Below, piece after piece: positions 7,221-16,692 of a stretch of 64,000 nucleotides of DNA; the first letter of the stretch is position 1; each line of letters opens with the position of its first letter. The DNA comes from Gammaproteobacteria bacterium Ga0077536 (lineage in GTDB: Bacteria > Pseudomonadota > Gammaproteobacteria > Ga0077536). The stretch spans positions 179,485 to 243,484 of the forward strand of contig LNEL01000060.1 in NCBI GenBank assembly GCA_001464935.1. The letters are read 5' to 3'. A model generated the notes under the pieces. It saw nothing but the letters and a program-made list of their open reading frames with translations. It made no database searches and had not been told where the DNA came from. A program made the position numbers and the translations under genes.

Positions 7221-10107
7221 GTGCTGCGCGCGCCGCCCGGACCGCCGACGGCGGCATGTCGACCGGCGCCTCGATCAGCGCCGGTGTCAGATGTTCACGC
7301 GACGTGCCGTGCCACGCCTGCGAATACGCGACGCGCGGAAAGAAGCTGCGGCCCGGCACGTAGGGCACGAAACGACCGCGCTCGAAGACCTGCATCGCGC
7401 CGGAAGCGGGATCGACCGACACCAGCTGCACCCATTCGTTGACGACGAGTTCGCGGACTTCGGCCTGACGTCCAGCGACCTCCAGCAGTCGCGCGGGCGT
7501 GGCTTCGACGATCAACAGCAGCCGCATCGGCTCGTGCAGTTCGACCATTTGCAGCGGCAGACCGGTGCGCAGATCGCTCAGGTGCCCGTTCATGATGCCG
7601 ATCAGGCCGGTGACGTTGTGCGGGAGCTTGGTGCCGCAACCGTAACGTTCGTTGTCCACCGCTGAAAAGTAATACTCGAGATTGATGCCGGCGCCGACCG
7701 GGCCGACTGCCGCGAGCACGCGTTCGATGATGCCGCCATCGGGATCGAGGGACGGGTCGTAACTGATCAGGAAGGGCCGCCGGTCGAGATGCAGGCCGCG
7801 CGTCAGCTGGCGTCGGCCCACGACCGCGATCGCATTGGTGCAGTGGCCGTATTCCGGCCGCGGCTGCCCGAAATGCGCTGCACGCGCCTCGACATGCCGC
7901 AGTGCTGACGCCGGCGACAGGCCCAGGGCCGCATGATGAAAGCGCCGGCAGCGTTCCTGCGCACTGAGCTGTCGCGCGGTCTGCAGGACCTGGTCGGCGA
8001 CTTCGAACGCCCCGTAGAGCGTCGTCGGCAGCGCCTCGAGATCGTAGTAATGCACGCCATCGTCGGCGGTATCGTGCAGGCCGCCGATGAACCAGGTGTC
8101 AGCAGGAATCTCGACGCCGCGTGCGCGCACCGCTTCACGCACGTCGGGACGATTGGCGATGTCGGCGAACAATCGCGCATTCGCGCCGCCGCGTCGGCCG
8201 CCACAGGCACCGCAGTCGTGCGCAGACTCGTGCGGATTGTTCAGACTGGTCGAGCCATGGCCGAGCAGAATGACGATCGGCGCCAGATGTCCGGCAAGGC
8301 CCGTCGAGCGCAACACCGCCGCTACGCGGTCGGCCGCCTCGTCGAGCGAGAAGCCCGGCAGTTTGCCGCGCTCGGTCCTGGTGTCGGCGGTCGCTGTGCG
8401 CAGCGCCGACAGACGCGTGCGCGGACGTGGAAACAGGACATCGCGCAGGCGTGCGTGCAGCGACAGCGACGCCCGCGGCATCACGACCCGGACGATCGCC
8501 GCGATCGCGGCGAGTGGTCCCAGCAGCAACGACAGGCCGGCGCCGCCGGCCAGCGTGCGCGAGCCGCAATGGGCGCCACGATGCACGCTGTTCCACCCGT
8601 CGCGCAGCCGCCGCCGCAGGCGATCCCGGGCGTGCTCGGTCGGCAGCGGCGCTTCGTAGATCTCGTGCTCGGGCGTGACCACCACCGGGCAATGGGCGGA
8701 CGGGGCCGTGTCGTACAGCCCCTGGTAATCGATGGCGACGCCGAAGAAGCCGGCGCCGCCGAGCGTTTCGAACTGCAACCCCTGCTCTTCGATGGCGCGG
8801 CGCATCGACTCTTCGCGTTCGTCGATACAGAACAGGAACTGCGCGGCCGGACGGTCGGGTGGCTCGATCAGGCCGGCCGCGCGGCGCGCGACCATCGCAT
8901 CGAGGATCTGCCGGCGGTACCAGCCTTCGTAGGCTTCGAGCCACACCGCGCGCCGCGCGAGGGCGGGAAACGCCGCGCACTGCTGCCACACCGCACTTAT
9001 CGCCGCCGTGTCGAGGGCGTCGACCGCCGCCGCATCGAGCCCCGCCGCGCGCGCCAGCGCGGTGAGCCTCTCGGCGTCGTCGTCAACCGCATGCGCGTTG
9101 ACCACGGGCGCCGCTGCACGCAGCGCAGGCAATTCGAGGGGCACCTCGAGCACGGCTGCCTCATGGGCGATCGCACGATGCTCGAGGATCAGCCTGACCG
9201 CCATGTAGTCGGCAAGGCTGACCGGCACACCGTGGCTTTCCTCGGGGTGTGCCTCAAGCCGGGCAAACATGCCGGCCCACCCGGCGAGCGCCACCGCGCT
9301 GGCCACGAGATACGCTTCGTGCTCGGCCTGCGCCACGCCGAGCAGGGCGAGGCGTTCCGCGATCACGGCACGCGCGTCCTGGCGCTGCGTATGGACGCGC
9401 GTAAAGTCCCGGTCGACACCCGGCGCGCCGCGCGGCGCCGAGGTGCCGTCGGCATAAAGAGCGGCGACCGCGGCCAGAAAGCCACCGTCACGCCCCGGCA
9501 TGGGCGCCAGCATCTGACCCTGGTCGAGAAACGCGGCGGCGAGGCGCACGAGTTCTCGCATCACGCTGAGGTCGGTGTCGCCGCCGCCGAGTGCGAGCAG
9601 GACATCGCGATGCCGCGGCAGGACTCGCGGACGCCCGTCGGACGGTGACGGGCAGCGCGCCACGGCGTCGCGGCAGGCGCGATGGCGGGCATCGTCGCGT
9701 GCGTCCGGCGGCCCCCGGCGACGATTGAACGCGAGCCCGGCCGCATCGACGGCGACCGGATCGTGCAGCATCAACAGTTCGCGAAACGCGCGAAGCGACA
9801 GCCCCAGCGCCACCGGCGTCGCAGTGTCATCGTCAGGCAACTGGCTGAGCGCATGCGCCACGTCAACCGCTTCGATACGGCCGACGGCATAGGCGGCGCG
9901 ATAGGCATCGAGTTCGAGGTAGGGACGCGCGCCGAGCAGCTCGGCCCCGCGCTGGACTGCCGCATGAAACGGCAGGTGCTGAAACGCATGCAGCGTGTTG
10001 TGGTGGATGAAGACGCCGAGCGGGCCCTGGTCGGGCAGGATCCGGCTGGCCGCTGCCAGTGCTGCCGCCAGCGGGTCCTCCGACCCGTCCGCCTGCCGAT
10101 GTCCCAT
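7213..10107 (-). CDS. dabA: DabA: DUF2309 carbonic-anhydrase-like subunit
   Basis: A 964-residue DUF2309 (PF10070) protein. DabA with DabB forms an energy-coupled inorganic carbon pump that hydrates CO2 to bicarbonate unidirectionally at a beta-carbonic-anhydrase-like zinc site. The zinc and acid residues are visible: C427 and D429 in FLFCIDERE, H617 in GHGS and C632 in HDCGACGG. H617 and C632 are 15 residues apart, the spacing reported for the Halothiobacillus protein. The start ATG overlaps the SulP stop as TGATG, and the end overlaps dabB. Length is somewhat greater than the characterised protein. No membrane span is evident, consistent with a peripheral subunit. Confidence 0.93.
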   Translation of the reverse strand: MGHRQADGSEDPLAAALAAASRILPDQGPLGVFIHHNTLHAFQHLPFHAAVQRGAELLGARPYLELDAYRAAYAVGRIEAVDVAHALSQLPDDDTATPVALGLSLRAFRELLMLHDPVAVDAAGLAFNRRRGPPDARDDARHRACRDAVARCPSPSDGRPRVLPRHRDVLLALGGGDTDLSVMRELVRLAAAFLDQGQMLAPMPGRDGGFLAAVAALYADGTSAPRGAPGVDRDFTRVHTQRQDARAVIAERLALLGVAQAEHEAYLVASAVALAGWAGMFARLEAHPEESHGVPVSLADYMAVRLILEHRAIAHEAAVLEVPLELPALRAAAPVVNAHAVDDDAERLTALARAAGLDAAAVDALDTAAISAVWQQCAAFPALARRAVWLEAYEGWYRRQILDAMVARRAAGLIEPPDRPAAQFLFCIDEREESMRRAIEEQGLQFETLGGAGFFGVAIDYQGLYDTAPSAHCPVVVTPEHEIYEAPLPTEHARDRLRRRLRDGWNSVHRGAHCGSRTLAGGAGLSLLLGPLAAIAAIVRVVMPRASLSLHARLRDVLFPRPRTRLSALRTATADTRTERGKLPGFSLDEAADRVAAVLRSTGLAGHLAPIVILLGHGSTSLNNPHESAHDCGACGGRRGGANARLFADIANRPDVREAVRARGVEIPADTWFIGGLHDTADDGVHYYDLEALPTTLYGAFEVADQVLQTARQLSAQERCRRFHHAALGLSPASALRHVEARAAHFGQPRPEYGHCTNAIAVVGRRQLTRGLHLDRRPFLISYDPSLDPDGGIIERVLAAVGPVGAGINLEYYFSAVDNERYGCGTKLPHNVTGLIGIMNGHLSDLRTGLPLQMVELHEPMRLLLIVEATPARLLEVAGRQAEVRELVVNEWVQLVSVDPASGAMQVFERGRFVPYVPGRSFFPRVAYSQAWHGTSREHLTPALIEAPVDMPPSAVRAARAAHG

Positions 10108-11735
10108 CAGTGCGCGAGGCTGGAACCGTTGACGAACTTCTCGAGGCCTGTCAGGCGCACGTCGAGGTGCCGTTCCGGCGCCGATTGCAGGAACTCCCGT
10201 AACACTTCGGCTACGTCATGATCGATCCGCTGCACGGTGCTGCCATCGATCTCGACGATTGAACCGGCAGGAAAGGCCTGCAGACGTGCAGTCAGGTTGG
10301 CCTTGGCCAGAAATGTCAGGTGCTCGTTCAGTTGCAGGCGGGTCCGGTTGCCGTCGACCTCAATCACCTTGCAGCTTTCCACGCGCAGATGCTCGAGCAG
10401 GATGAAGACCATGCTGATCGCGAGACCGACCGCGATCCCCTTCAGCAGATCGCTCAGCAGAATCGCGGCGATGGTCACGATGAACGGCACCCACTGGTGA
10501 TAACCCTTGCTCAGGAAGTACTTGAGCTGACGCGGGTGGGCGAGCTTCCAGCCGGTATGAATCAGGATGGCGGCCAGGATCGCGAGCGGGATCCGGTTGA
10601 GCAGTGCAGGAATGGCGAGGACCGCAATCAACAGCAGGAAGCCGTGCATGATCGCGGACGCCTTGGTCCTTGCGCCGGCGAACACATTCGCCGAACTGCG
10701 CACGATGACGCCCGTCATCGGCAGGCCGCCGACGAGGCCGCACAGGCTGTTGCCGAGGCCCTGCGCCACCAGTTCACGGTTCGTCGGCGCTTCGCGTTTC
10801 AGCGGATCCATGCGGTCGGTCGCCTCGAGACTCAGCAGCGTTTCGAGCGAGGCCACCAGCGCCAGCGTCAGGGCGATGCCCCACACGCCGCTGCTGGTCA
10901 GCCCGCGCCAGTCCGGAAAGCTCAGCGCACTGCGCAAGTCTGCCATCGAAGCGATGATCGGCAGATTCACCAGGTGGTCGCCCGTCACCGCCAGTGGCGA
11001 ACCGCTGGCGGTGAAAATGCCGTTCAGCACCACGCCGCCCACCACGGCGAGCAGTGCCGCAGGGATCAGCTTGAAGCGCTTCATGAACGGCTGTTCCCAC
11101 AGCACCAGCATGCCGAGCGCGAGCAGGCTCAGCAGGATCGCGCCCGTGTGCATGTCGCCGAGCGCGCTCAGCAGCGCCGTAAAGGTATTTTCGCTGTTCG
11201 GCTGCAGGAAGGATTCGTCGCCTTCGAAATCGGCGTCGTAACCGACCGCATGGGGCAACTGCTTGAGGATGATGATGAGACCGATGCCGGCGAGCATGCC
11301 GCGGATGACCGCGTTCGGAAAGTAATAGCCGATGACGCCGGCGCGCATGAGGCCGAGCCCGATTTGCATCAGGCCGGACAGGAAGACCGCGGTCAGAAAC
11401 GCCGAAAACGAACCCAGCGAGGTGATGGCGCTGAGGACGATCGCGGTCAGGCCCGCGGCAGGGCCGCTGACCATCAGGTGCGATCCCGACGCCATGCCGA
11501 CGACGATGCCCCCGATGATGCCGGTGACGATGCCGGAGAACAGCGGGGCGCCGGACGCCAGCGCGACCCCGAGACACAGCGGCAGCGCGACCAGGAAGAC
11601 GACTATCGAGGCCCCGAGATCGGCCCGCCACGACTCGCGAAAAGACGGTTCCCAGTGGGCGGAAGGCGGGTCGAGCGGCTTCGGGCCGCTGGTCGCGGCC
11701 GGTGACAAACCTTGTGTAGTAGGGGCTTTATTCAC
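10107..11735 (-). CDS. SulP family anion (probable bicarbonate) transporter
   Basis: A 542-residue SulP/SLC26 transporter with about 12-14 membrane spans. Typical features are the N-terminal WRADLGASIVVFLVALPL and GLVGGLPMTGVIVRSSANV in the later core. The C-terminal cytoplasmic portion (GSIVEIDGSTVQRIDHDVAE) is a short STAS domain. SulP members carry sulfate, bicarbonate or other anions. Here the first position in an operon with dabA and dabB suggests bicarbonate, which is inference. The stop overlaps the dabA start (TGATG). A short, AT-richer stretch upstream (about 11740-11830) probably holds the operon promoter. Confidence 0.87.
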   Translation of the reverse strand: MNKAPTTQGLSPAATSGPKPLDPPSAHWEPSFRESWRADLGASIVVFLVALPLCLGVALASGAPLFSGIVTGIIGGIVVGMASGSHLMVSGPAAGLTAIVLSAITSLGSFSAFLTAVFLSGLMQIGLGLMRAGVIGYYFPNAVIRGMLAGIGLIIILKQLPHAVGYDADFEGDESFLQPNSENTFTALLSALGDMHTGAILLSLLALGMLVLWEQPFMKRFKLIPAALLAVVGGVVLNGIFTASGSPLAVTGDHLVNLPIIASMADLRSALSFPDWRGLTSSGVWGIALTLALVASLETLLSLEATDRMDPLKREAPTNRELVAQGLGNSLCGLVGGLPMTGVIVRSSANVFAGARTKASAIMHGFLLLIAVLAIPALLNRIPLAILAAILIHTGWKLAHPRQLKYFLSKGYHQWVPFIVTIAAILLSDLLKGIAVGLAISMVFILLEHLRVESCKVIEVDGNRTRLQLNEHLTFLAKANLTARLQAFPAGSIVEIDGSTVQRIDHDVAEVLREFLQSAPERHLDVRLTGLEKFVNGSSLAH

Positions 11736-11879
11736 AGCCCCGGGAGATTACGGCAACAGGCGACGGCGTTACTGCCGTTTTTCCGTCGTACCGATCAATT
11801 TATTGCGACTTGTCCGAACTTCTGAAAAGTAGTCCGGCGGCGATTCCGAATGCCGGCCGTCAGTTCGGATCTTGCGCCT

Positions 11880-12545
11880 TCAACACCAGGACTGGCCCCC
11901 GGCAGGCGTCTGCAGCAACTCCCGCACGTTGGCTTCGATCACACGGTAGCCGACATTGCCGGTGAGGCGTTGTCGTCCTTCGTTGAACATCAGCGTAGGA
12001 CTGGCGCGAACGTTGTTGTCCCGCGCGAGATCGAGATCGGCGGCGAGCGCGGCGTGGGCGGCGCCGCTGTCGACCGACGCCTGGAGCCGGCGCGCGGGCA
12101 GACCGGTCTGTTCGGCAATCGCGATTAGCTCCGCCCAGTTCGACACGTCGATCAGATCGCGAAAGAACGCCGTGCGCACGGCACTCGCGACATCGGCCAC
12201 GCGTGCGTTGCCGTCGGTGTCGTCGAGCAGGCGGACCGCACACAGCAGCAGGTGCGCAGGCATCGACGACGTCGGCGTCTGCTGCGCCCAGATGCCCTCG
12301 TGCACGGGCACATGACCGAAGCGGGCGACGACGTCGCGCACGTGCCCGCCATAGCCCGCGGCGCCCCCCTTCTCGCGCCAGTTCGAGAAGATTTTCGCGC
12401 GCACATCGCCGAAGACGTGAAACCAGTGGTAATCGATGACGACCTCGTCCGGAAAGGCGTCCTCGAGTTCGGTCAGACGTGCCTGTGACACGTAGGCCCA
12501 CACGCACAGGATGTCCGAGTAATGCTGAATGCGGATGCTGGTCAT
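11880..12545 (-). CDS. DsbA-like thioredoxin-fold protein (FrnE/HCCA isomerase type)
   Basis: A 221-residue protein of the DSBA-like thioredoxin family (PF01323): an N-terminal strand, the active-site loop SDILCVWAYV, a helical insertion and the cis-Pro segment VRASPTLMFN near the C-terminus. The usual CPWC of FrnE-type oxidoreductases is C-V-W-A here, so the second cysteine is missing and dithiol chemistry is unlikely. It could work as a glutathione-dependent transferase or isomerase, like 2-hydroxychromene-2-carboxylate isomerases. There is no signal peptide, so it is cytoplasmic. It is monocistronic, upstream of a divergent amidohydrolase. Confidence 0.75.
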   Translation of the reverse strand: MTSIRIQHYSDILCVWAYVSQARLTELEDAFPDEVVIDYHWFHVFGDVRAKIFSNWREKGGAAGYGGHVRDVVARFGHVPVHEGIWAQQTPTSSMPAHLLLCAVRLLDDTDGNARVADVASAVRTAFFRDLIDVSNWAELIAIAEQTGLPARRLQASVDSGAAHAALAADLDLARDNNVRASPTLMFNEGRQRLTGNVGYRVIEANVRELLQTPAGGQSWC

Positions 12546-12795
12546 GGGATCTGGCCGGACTGGACTCCGGCGCGATTCTAGACGCGTGCCACGCCCGGCA
12601 CTTGACGCCGGTCACGGCCAGCGCCCGCGCCGGCCGAATTGCGCTGCAACATCCCGCCACGCTCAGCCTGTCGCCCGCAGATGAAGGAGATCGGCGCCGT
12701 GCACGCCGATAGGCGCTGTCGAGTGCCGATGATAAATTCCGGCCTCGACTTCAAAAACACGAAGCGCGCGCGTCGCGCCGAACAGGGGAGCTCCG

Positions 12796-14494
12796 ATGGC
12801 AGCATTCGATCTCGTGATCCGCAACGGGATGGTCGTCGATGGCACACGCGTGCCGCGCTATCGTGCCGACATCGGCATCCGGCACGGCGTCATCGCCGAT
12901 ATCGGCCGACTGCCAGCCGGCGCCGGCAGACAGGAAATCGACGCCGGCGGTTGCGTCGTCGCGCCAGGCTTCGTCGACCTCCACACGCACTACGATGCAC
13001 AGCTGTTCTGGGACCCCTATTGCACGCTGTCCGGCTGGCACGGCATCACGTCGGCGGCGATCGGCAACTGCGGGTTCGGCTTCGCGCCAGTGCGGCCCGA
13101 AGAGCGCGAACGGGCGATGTTGTCGATGACGCGCGTCGAAGCGATTCCCTATGCCTCGATGAAGGCCGGCATGCCGTGGGACTGGATCACCTTCCCCGAA
13201 TTCCTCGACAGCGTCGACCGCGCGCCGAAAGCCATCAACCTGCTGCCCTATGTGCCCATCGGTCCCCTGCTGATCTGGGTGATGGGCATGGAAGCGGCGA
13301 AGGCCGGCAGGAAGCCGACCGAGGCCGAACATGCGGAAATCTGCCGGCTGTTCGAGGAATCGCTGGACGCCGGCGGCTGCGGCTGGTCCGCCCAGCGCCT
13401 GATGCCGACGGGCCCCGCCGCCGTGCAGCTCGATTACGACGGCACACCGATGGTGACCGACATCATGCACGATGAAACCTGTGAGCGCCTCGCTGCCGTG
13501 CTCGGCCGCCGCAACGAGGGCTTCATGCAGATGACCATTTCGAGCGGCTCACATGGAGAAGCTGTCGGAGCTGAGCGGTCGGCCGATGCTGTGGAACGTG
13601 ATCCAGGTGTACGACCACAAGCCCGAAATCCATCGCGACGGCCTCAAGTGGCTGAACAGTTGCCACGCGCGCGGCATCCGTGTTTACGGCCAGGGCCTGA
13701 CGACCGACGCCGGTTACGGTTTCACGTTCGAAGACTGGAACCTGTGGGACGAACGGCCGGCGTGGCGCGAGGCCACACTCGGCACCGTCGAGGAGAAGCT
13801 CGCCAAGCTCGCCGATCCGGCGCGCCGCATCGCCCTGAAATCGCAGATGCCGATGCTCGTGACCGCCGGCATTCCACAGCTCGTCGTCACCGGACCGGCA
13901 TCGCCCGAAACCGAGCAGTACCGCGACATGATGATCGGCGCGATCGCCGAGAAGCTCGGCAAGCACCCGGTCGACGCGATGCTCGACATCGCCGTGCACG
14001 ACAGGCTCAAGACCGAGTTCTTCGCCGCCGGCACCAATACCTGGCCCGGCTACATGAAGGAAATCGTCGACAACCCCTACGTGCTGTTCGGCGTGTCCGA
14101 TGGCGGCGCGCACACGAAATTCCTGACCGCCGGCCGTTACCCGACCGAAACCATCATCAAGGGAGTGCGTGAGCACGGCATGATGAGCCTCGAGGAGGCG
14201 CACTGGCGGCTGAGCGCACTGCCGGCGATGGTGGCCGGCTTCGAGGATCGCGGTGTGCTCCGGCGCGGCGCGCCGGCCGACATCATCGTCTACGACTACG
14301 AGGGGCTCGAAGTGCTGCCCGCGGAAATCGTGCACGATCTGCCGGGCGGCGAGTGGCGCCGCATCCAGCGCGCGAAGGGCTACCGCTACGTGCTCGTGAA
14401 CGGCCAGGTCACGATCGAAAACGATCAGGAAACGAATACCTGCTCGGGACGTCTGCTGCGCTTCGGTCGCAGCAAGATGGCGGCGGCGGCGTGA
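12796..14494 (+). pseudogene. N-acyl-D-amino-acid deacylase-type amidohydrolase, +1 frameshift
   Basis: Paralogue of the gene at 2519. Frame 1 from 12796 (after a good AGGGGAGC ribosome binding site) encodes the N-terminal half, with DLHTHYDAQ and IGNCGFGFAP. Near 13535-13550, after FMQMTISSG, the coding signal moves to the next frame, which continues as HMEKLSELSGRPMLWNVIQV to the stop at 14494 and includes the VSDGGAHTKF metal-site motif. The total is one base longer than a multiple of three, so an extra base (or loss of two) explains it. The joined length, about 565 residues, matches the family. Both halves are otherwise intact, so this is a recent mutation or a sequencing error. Confidence 0.8.
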
Positions 14495-14536
14495 GGATCG
14501 GAAAACCCGTCGGCGGTTGCTGACGGCCCCACACGA

Positions 14537-14560
14537 CATCGGCGCCCGTGGGCGCCGATG
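14537..14560. terminator. Hairpin between convergent genes
   Basis: A perfect 10-base-pair stem, CATCGGCGCC (14537-14546) with GGCGCCGATG (14551-14560), and a CGTG loop. It lies between the amidohydrolase stop and the end of the convergent monooxygenase gene. There is no T-tract. Confidence 0.55.
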
Positions 14561-14607
14561 CTGCATGCCGAATGGAAGGACAGCGGCGCGAGGCCGCGTC
14601 CCGGCGC

Positions 14608-16452
14608 TCAGCGCACCCTCAATCCCGCGTAATCGCCGGCCTCGCGCCATCTGGCGAGCATCTCGTAGAACGCGAGGCCTCCTTCGGGATAGTGCCCCTG
14701 CAGAAAGCCGTCGTTGTTGCTCTTGGCGGTGCCTTCGGCGTTGTAGTAGCCGGGCGTGCAGTTCGCGAGATAGTCGGTCATCGCGTTCGGCGCCGTGACC
14801 AGCCTCAGATACGTCTCTTCCGCTTCCAGCGTCGGTTCCAGCACCGTGTAGCCGCGATTCCGGGTGTCGGTGAACACTGCGGCGAGATGCTGTGCCTGCT
14901 TGTCGAGCTGGTAGGTGAAGTTCGGCGTGTAACCCGTCTGCGTGAAGCCCATGTGGTGGAGATTCGGAAAGCCGTGGCTCATCAGGCCGTGATAGGTCCG
15001 CATGCCGTTGGCCCAGTAGTCACCGAGCTTGACGCCATCGCGGCCGACGATCTCGAGCTCTGCCTGGTGCGTGTAGGTTGCGCGGCTGACCTCGAAGCCC
15101 GTCGCGAAGATCAGGCAGTCGAGCTCGTATTCGACGCCATCGACGACCACGCCCTTCGCCGTCAGTCGATCGACGCCCTTGCCACCGGTGTCAACCAGCG
15201 TGACGTTCGGGCGGTTGAAGGTCGGCAGGTATTCGTCGTTGAAACACGGCCGCTTGCACCATGGACGGTACCAGTGCTTGAGCGCTTCGGCGGTCTTCGG
15301 ATCCTTGACGATGTCGTCGCAGCGCGCGCGCACGCGATTGTCGTGCTGGTAGTCGAGTATCTCACCGAGCTGCTTGAGTTCTTCGTCCGTCAGGTTCGTC
15401 GCGCCGGTCCCGTCCAGCAGTTCGCCGAGCGACTTGAAGAGCTCGGTCCAGCCATCGTTGACGAGATCTTCGTCGACCTGCACGCCAACGAGCAGTTTGG
15501 TGAAGTTGTCGTTGCGGTCCTGCTGCCAGCCCGGCGTCAGTGACTTGTACCACGCCGGATCGGTCGGACGGTTGCGCCGTTCGTCGACCGACGACGGCGT
15601 GCGCTGAAAGACATACAGATGGCCCGCAGCCGCGCCCAGATGCGGGATCGCCTGGATCGCAGTGGCGCCGGTGCCGATGATGCCGACGCGCTTGTTGGCG
15701 AGCCTGTCGAGCTTGCCGGCCGGGGACCCGCCCGTGTAGTCGTAGTCCCAGCGGCTGGTGTGAAAGGTATGGCCCTTGAAATCGCGGATGCCGGGAATGC
15801 CCGGCAGCTTCGGCCGGTTCAGCGAGCCGCTCGAGATCACGACATGCCGCGCCTGGATCACGTCACCGCGATCGGTGGTCACGATCCAGCGGGCCTGCGC
15901 GTCGTCCCAGCGCATGTCGCGGACCTGGGTCTGGAAGTAGGAGCGCGGGTACAGATTGAAATGATGGCCGATGCGCTGCGCGTGAGCATGGATTTCCGGC
16001 TGGAACGAGTATTTCAGCGACGGCATGTAGCCGGTCTCGTCGAGCAGCGGCAGGTAGATGTAGGACTCGACGTCGCACTGCGCGCCCGGGTAGCGGTTCC
16101 AGTACCACGTACCGCCGAAGTCACCGGCACGCTCGATGATGCGAAAGTCGTGAATCCCGGCTTCTTCGAGGCGCGCGGCAATCAGCATGCCGCCAAAGCC
16201 GCCACCAAGGATCGCAACCTCGACCGTTTCCTGAACCGCCGCGCGCTCGATCTGCTCGGTGACGTGAGGATCGTCGTTGTAGCGATGCAGATCGCCGTCG
16301 ATGTCCTGATACTGTGCGGTCGCGTCGGGACGCAGGCGACGATCGCGCTCGAAGTCGTACTTGCGGCGCATTTCCAGCGGATCGAAACCGAGCTCCGCGG
16401 CGCTCGGCAATTGAAACTTGCCGTTCCTGACGAATTGCTGGGGTTTGTTCAT
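14608..16452 (-). CDS. Flavin-dependent Baeyer-Villiger-type monooxygenase
   Basis: A 614-residue class B flavoprotein monooxygenase. It has an FAD Rossmann motif (ILGGGFGGMLIAARLEEAG), the Baeyer-Villiger fingerprint FxGxxxHxxxW seen as FKGHTFHTSRW, and a second NADPH Rossmann motif (VGIIGTGATAIQ). Such enzymes use NADPH and O2 to insert oxygen next to a ketone, giving esters or lactones. The N-terminal extension of about 90 residues before the FAD motif is longer than in cyclohexanone monooxygenase and resembles the phenylacetone or cyclododecanone type. It is the last gene of a minus-strand run with an epoxide-hydrolase-like gene, an amidase and hydantoinase genes. The ketone substrate is unknown. 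Confidence 0.88.
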   Translation of the reverse strand: MNKPQQFVRNGKFQLPSAAELGFDPLEMRRKYDFERDRRLRPDATAQYQDIDGDLHRYNDDPHVTEQIERAAVQETVEVAILGGGFGGMLIAARLEEAGIHDFRIIERAGDFGGTWYWNRYPGAQCDVESYIYLPLLDETGYMPSLKYSFQPEIHAHAQRIGHHFNLYPRSYFQTQVRDMRWDDAQARWIVTTDRGDVIQARHVVISSGSLNRPKLPGIPGIRDFKGHTFHTSRWDYDYTGGSPAGKLDRLANKRVGIIGTGATAIQAIPHLGAAAGHLYVFQRTPSSVDERRNRPTDPAWYKSLTPGWQQDRNDNFTKLLVGVQVDEDLVNDGWTELFKSLGELLDGTGATNLTDEELKQLGEILDYQHDNRVRARCDDIVKDPKTAEALKHWYRPWCKRPCFNDEYLPTFNRPNVTLVDTGGKGVDRLTAKGVVVDGVEYELDCLIFATGFEVSRATYTHQAELEIVGRDGVKLGDYWANGMRTYHGLMSHGFPNLHHMGFTQTGYTPNFTYQLDKQAQHLAAVFTDTRNRGYTVLEPTLEAEETYLRLVTAPNAMTDYLANCTPGYYNAEGTAKSNNDGFLQGHYPEGGLAFYEMLARWREAGDYAGLRVR

Positions 16453-16692
16453 GGACGGGCTCCTGGCATGCCGGGCGGGGTGAGGTCACGCGCGTCTTGC
16501 AGCAGCCGTCAAGGAAGCAGGCCGCGACGCGCGATGTCGGATGCGGGCCAGTATAGGGATTGCGGCGGCGCACCCGAAAGACGGCGACGGGCCCGAAGCG
16601 TAGTCCCCCGGTGTCATTCTGCTATCGATTGGTGACAGCGCGCGAAGCGCCGCGTCGCAAGCCCGTGCCGGTGGCCGCCTGGCTCCCGCGCG

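Noticed and set aside
7933..9648. 571-codon plus-strand ORF
   Set aside because: Antisense to dabA, which has its zinc ligands in the other strand.
11763..11782. ACGGC/GCCGT hairpin followed by T-run
   Set aside because: It looks like an intrinsic terminator on the plus strand, but no plus-strand gene ends there and the stem is only five base pairs; chance is likely.
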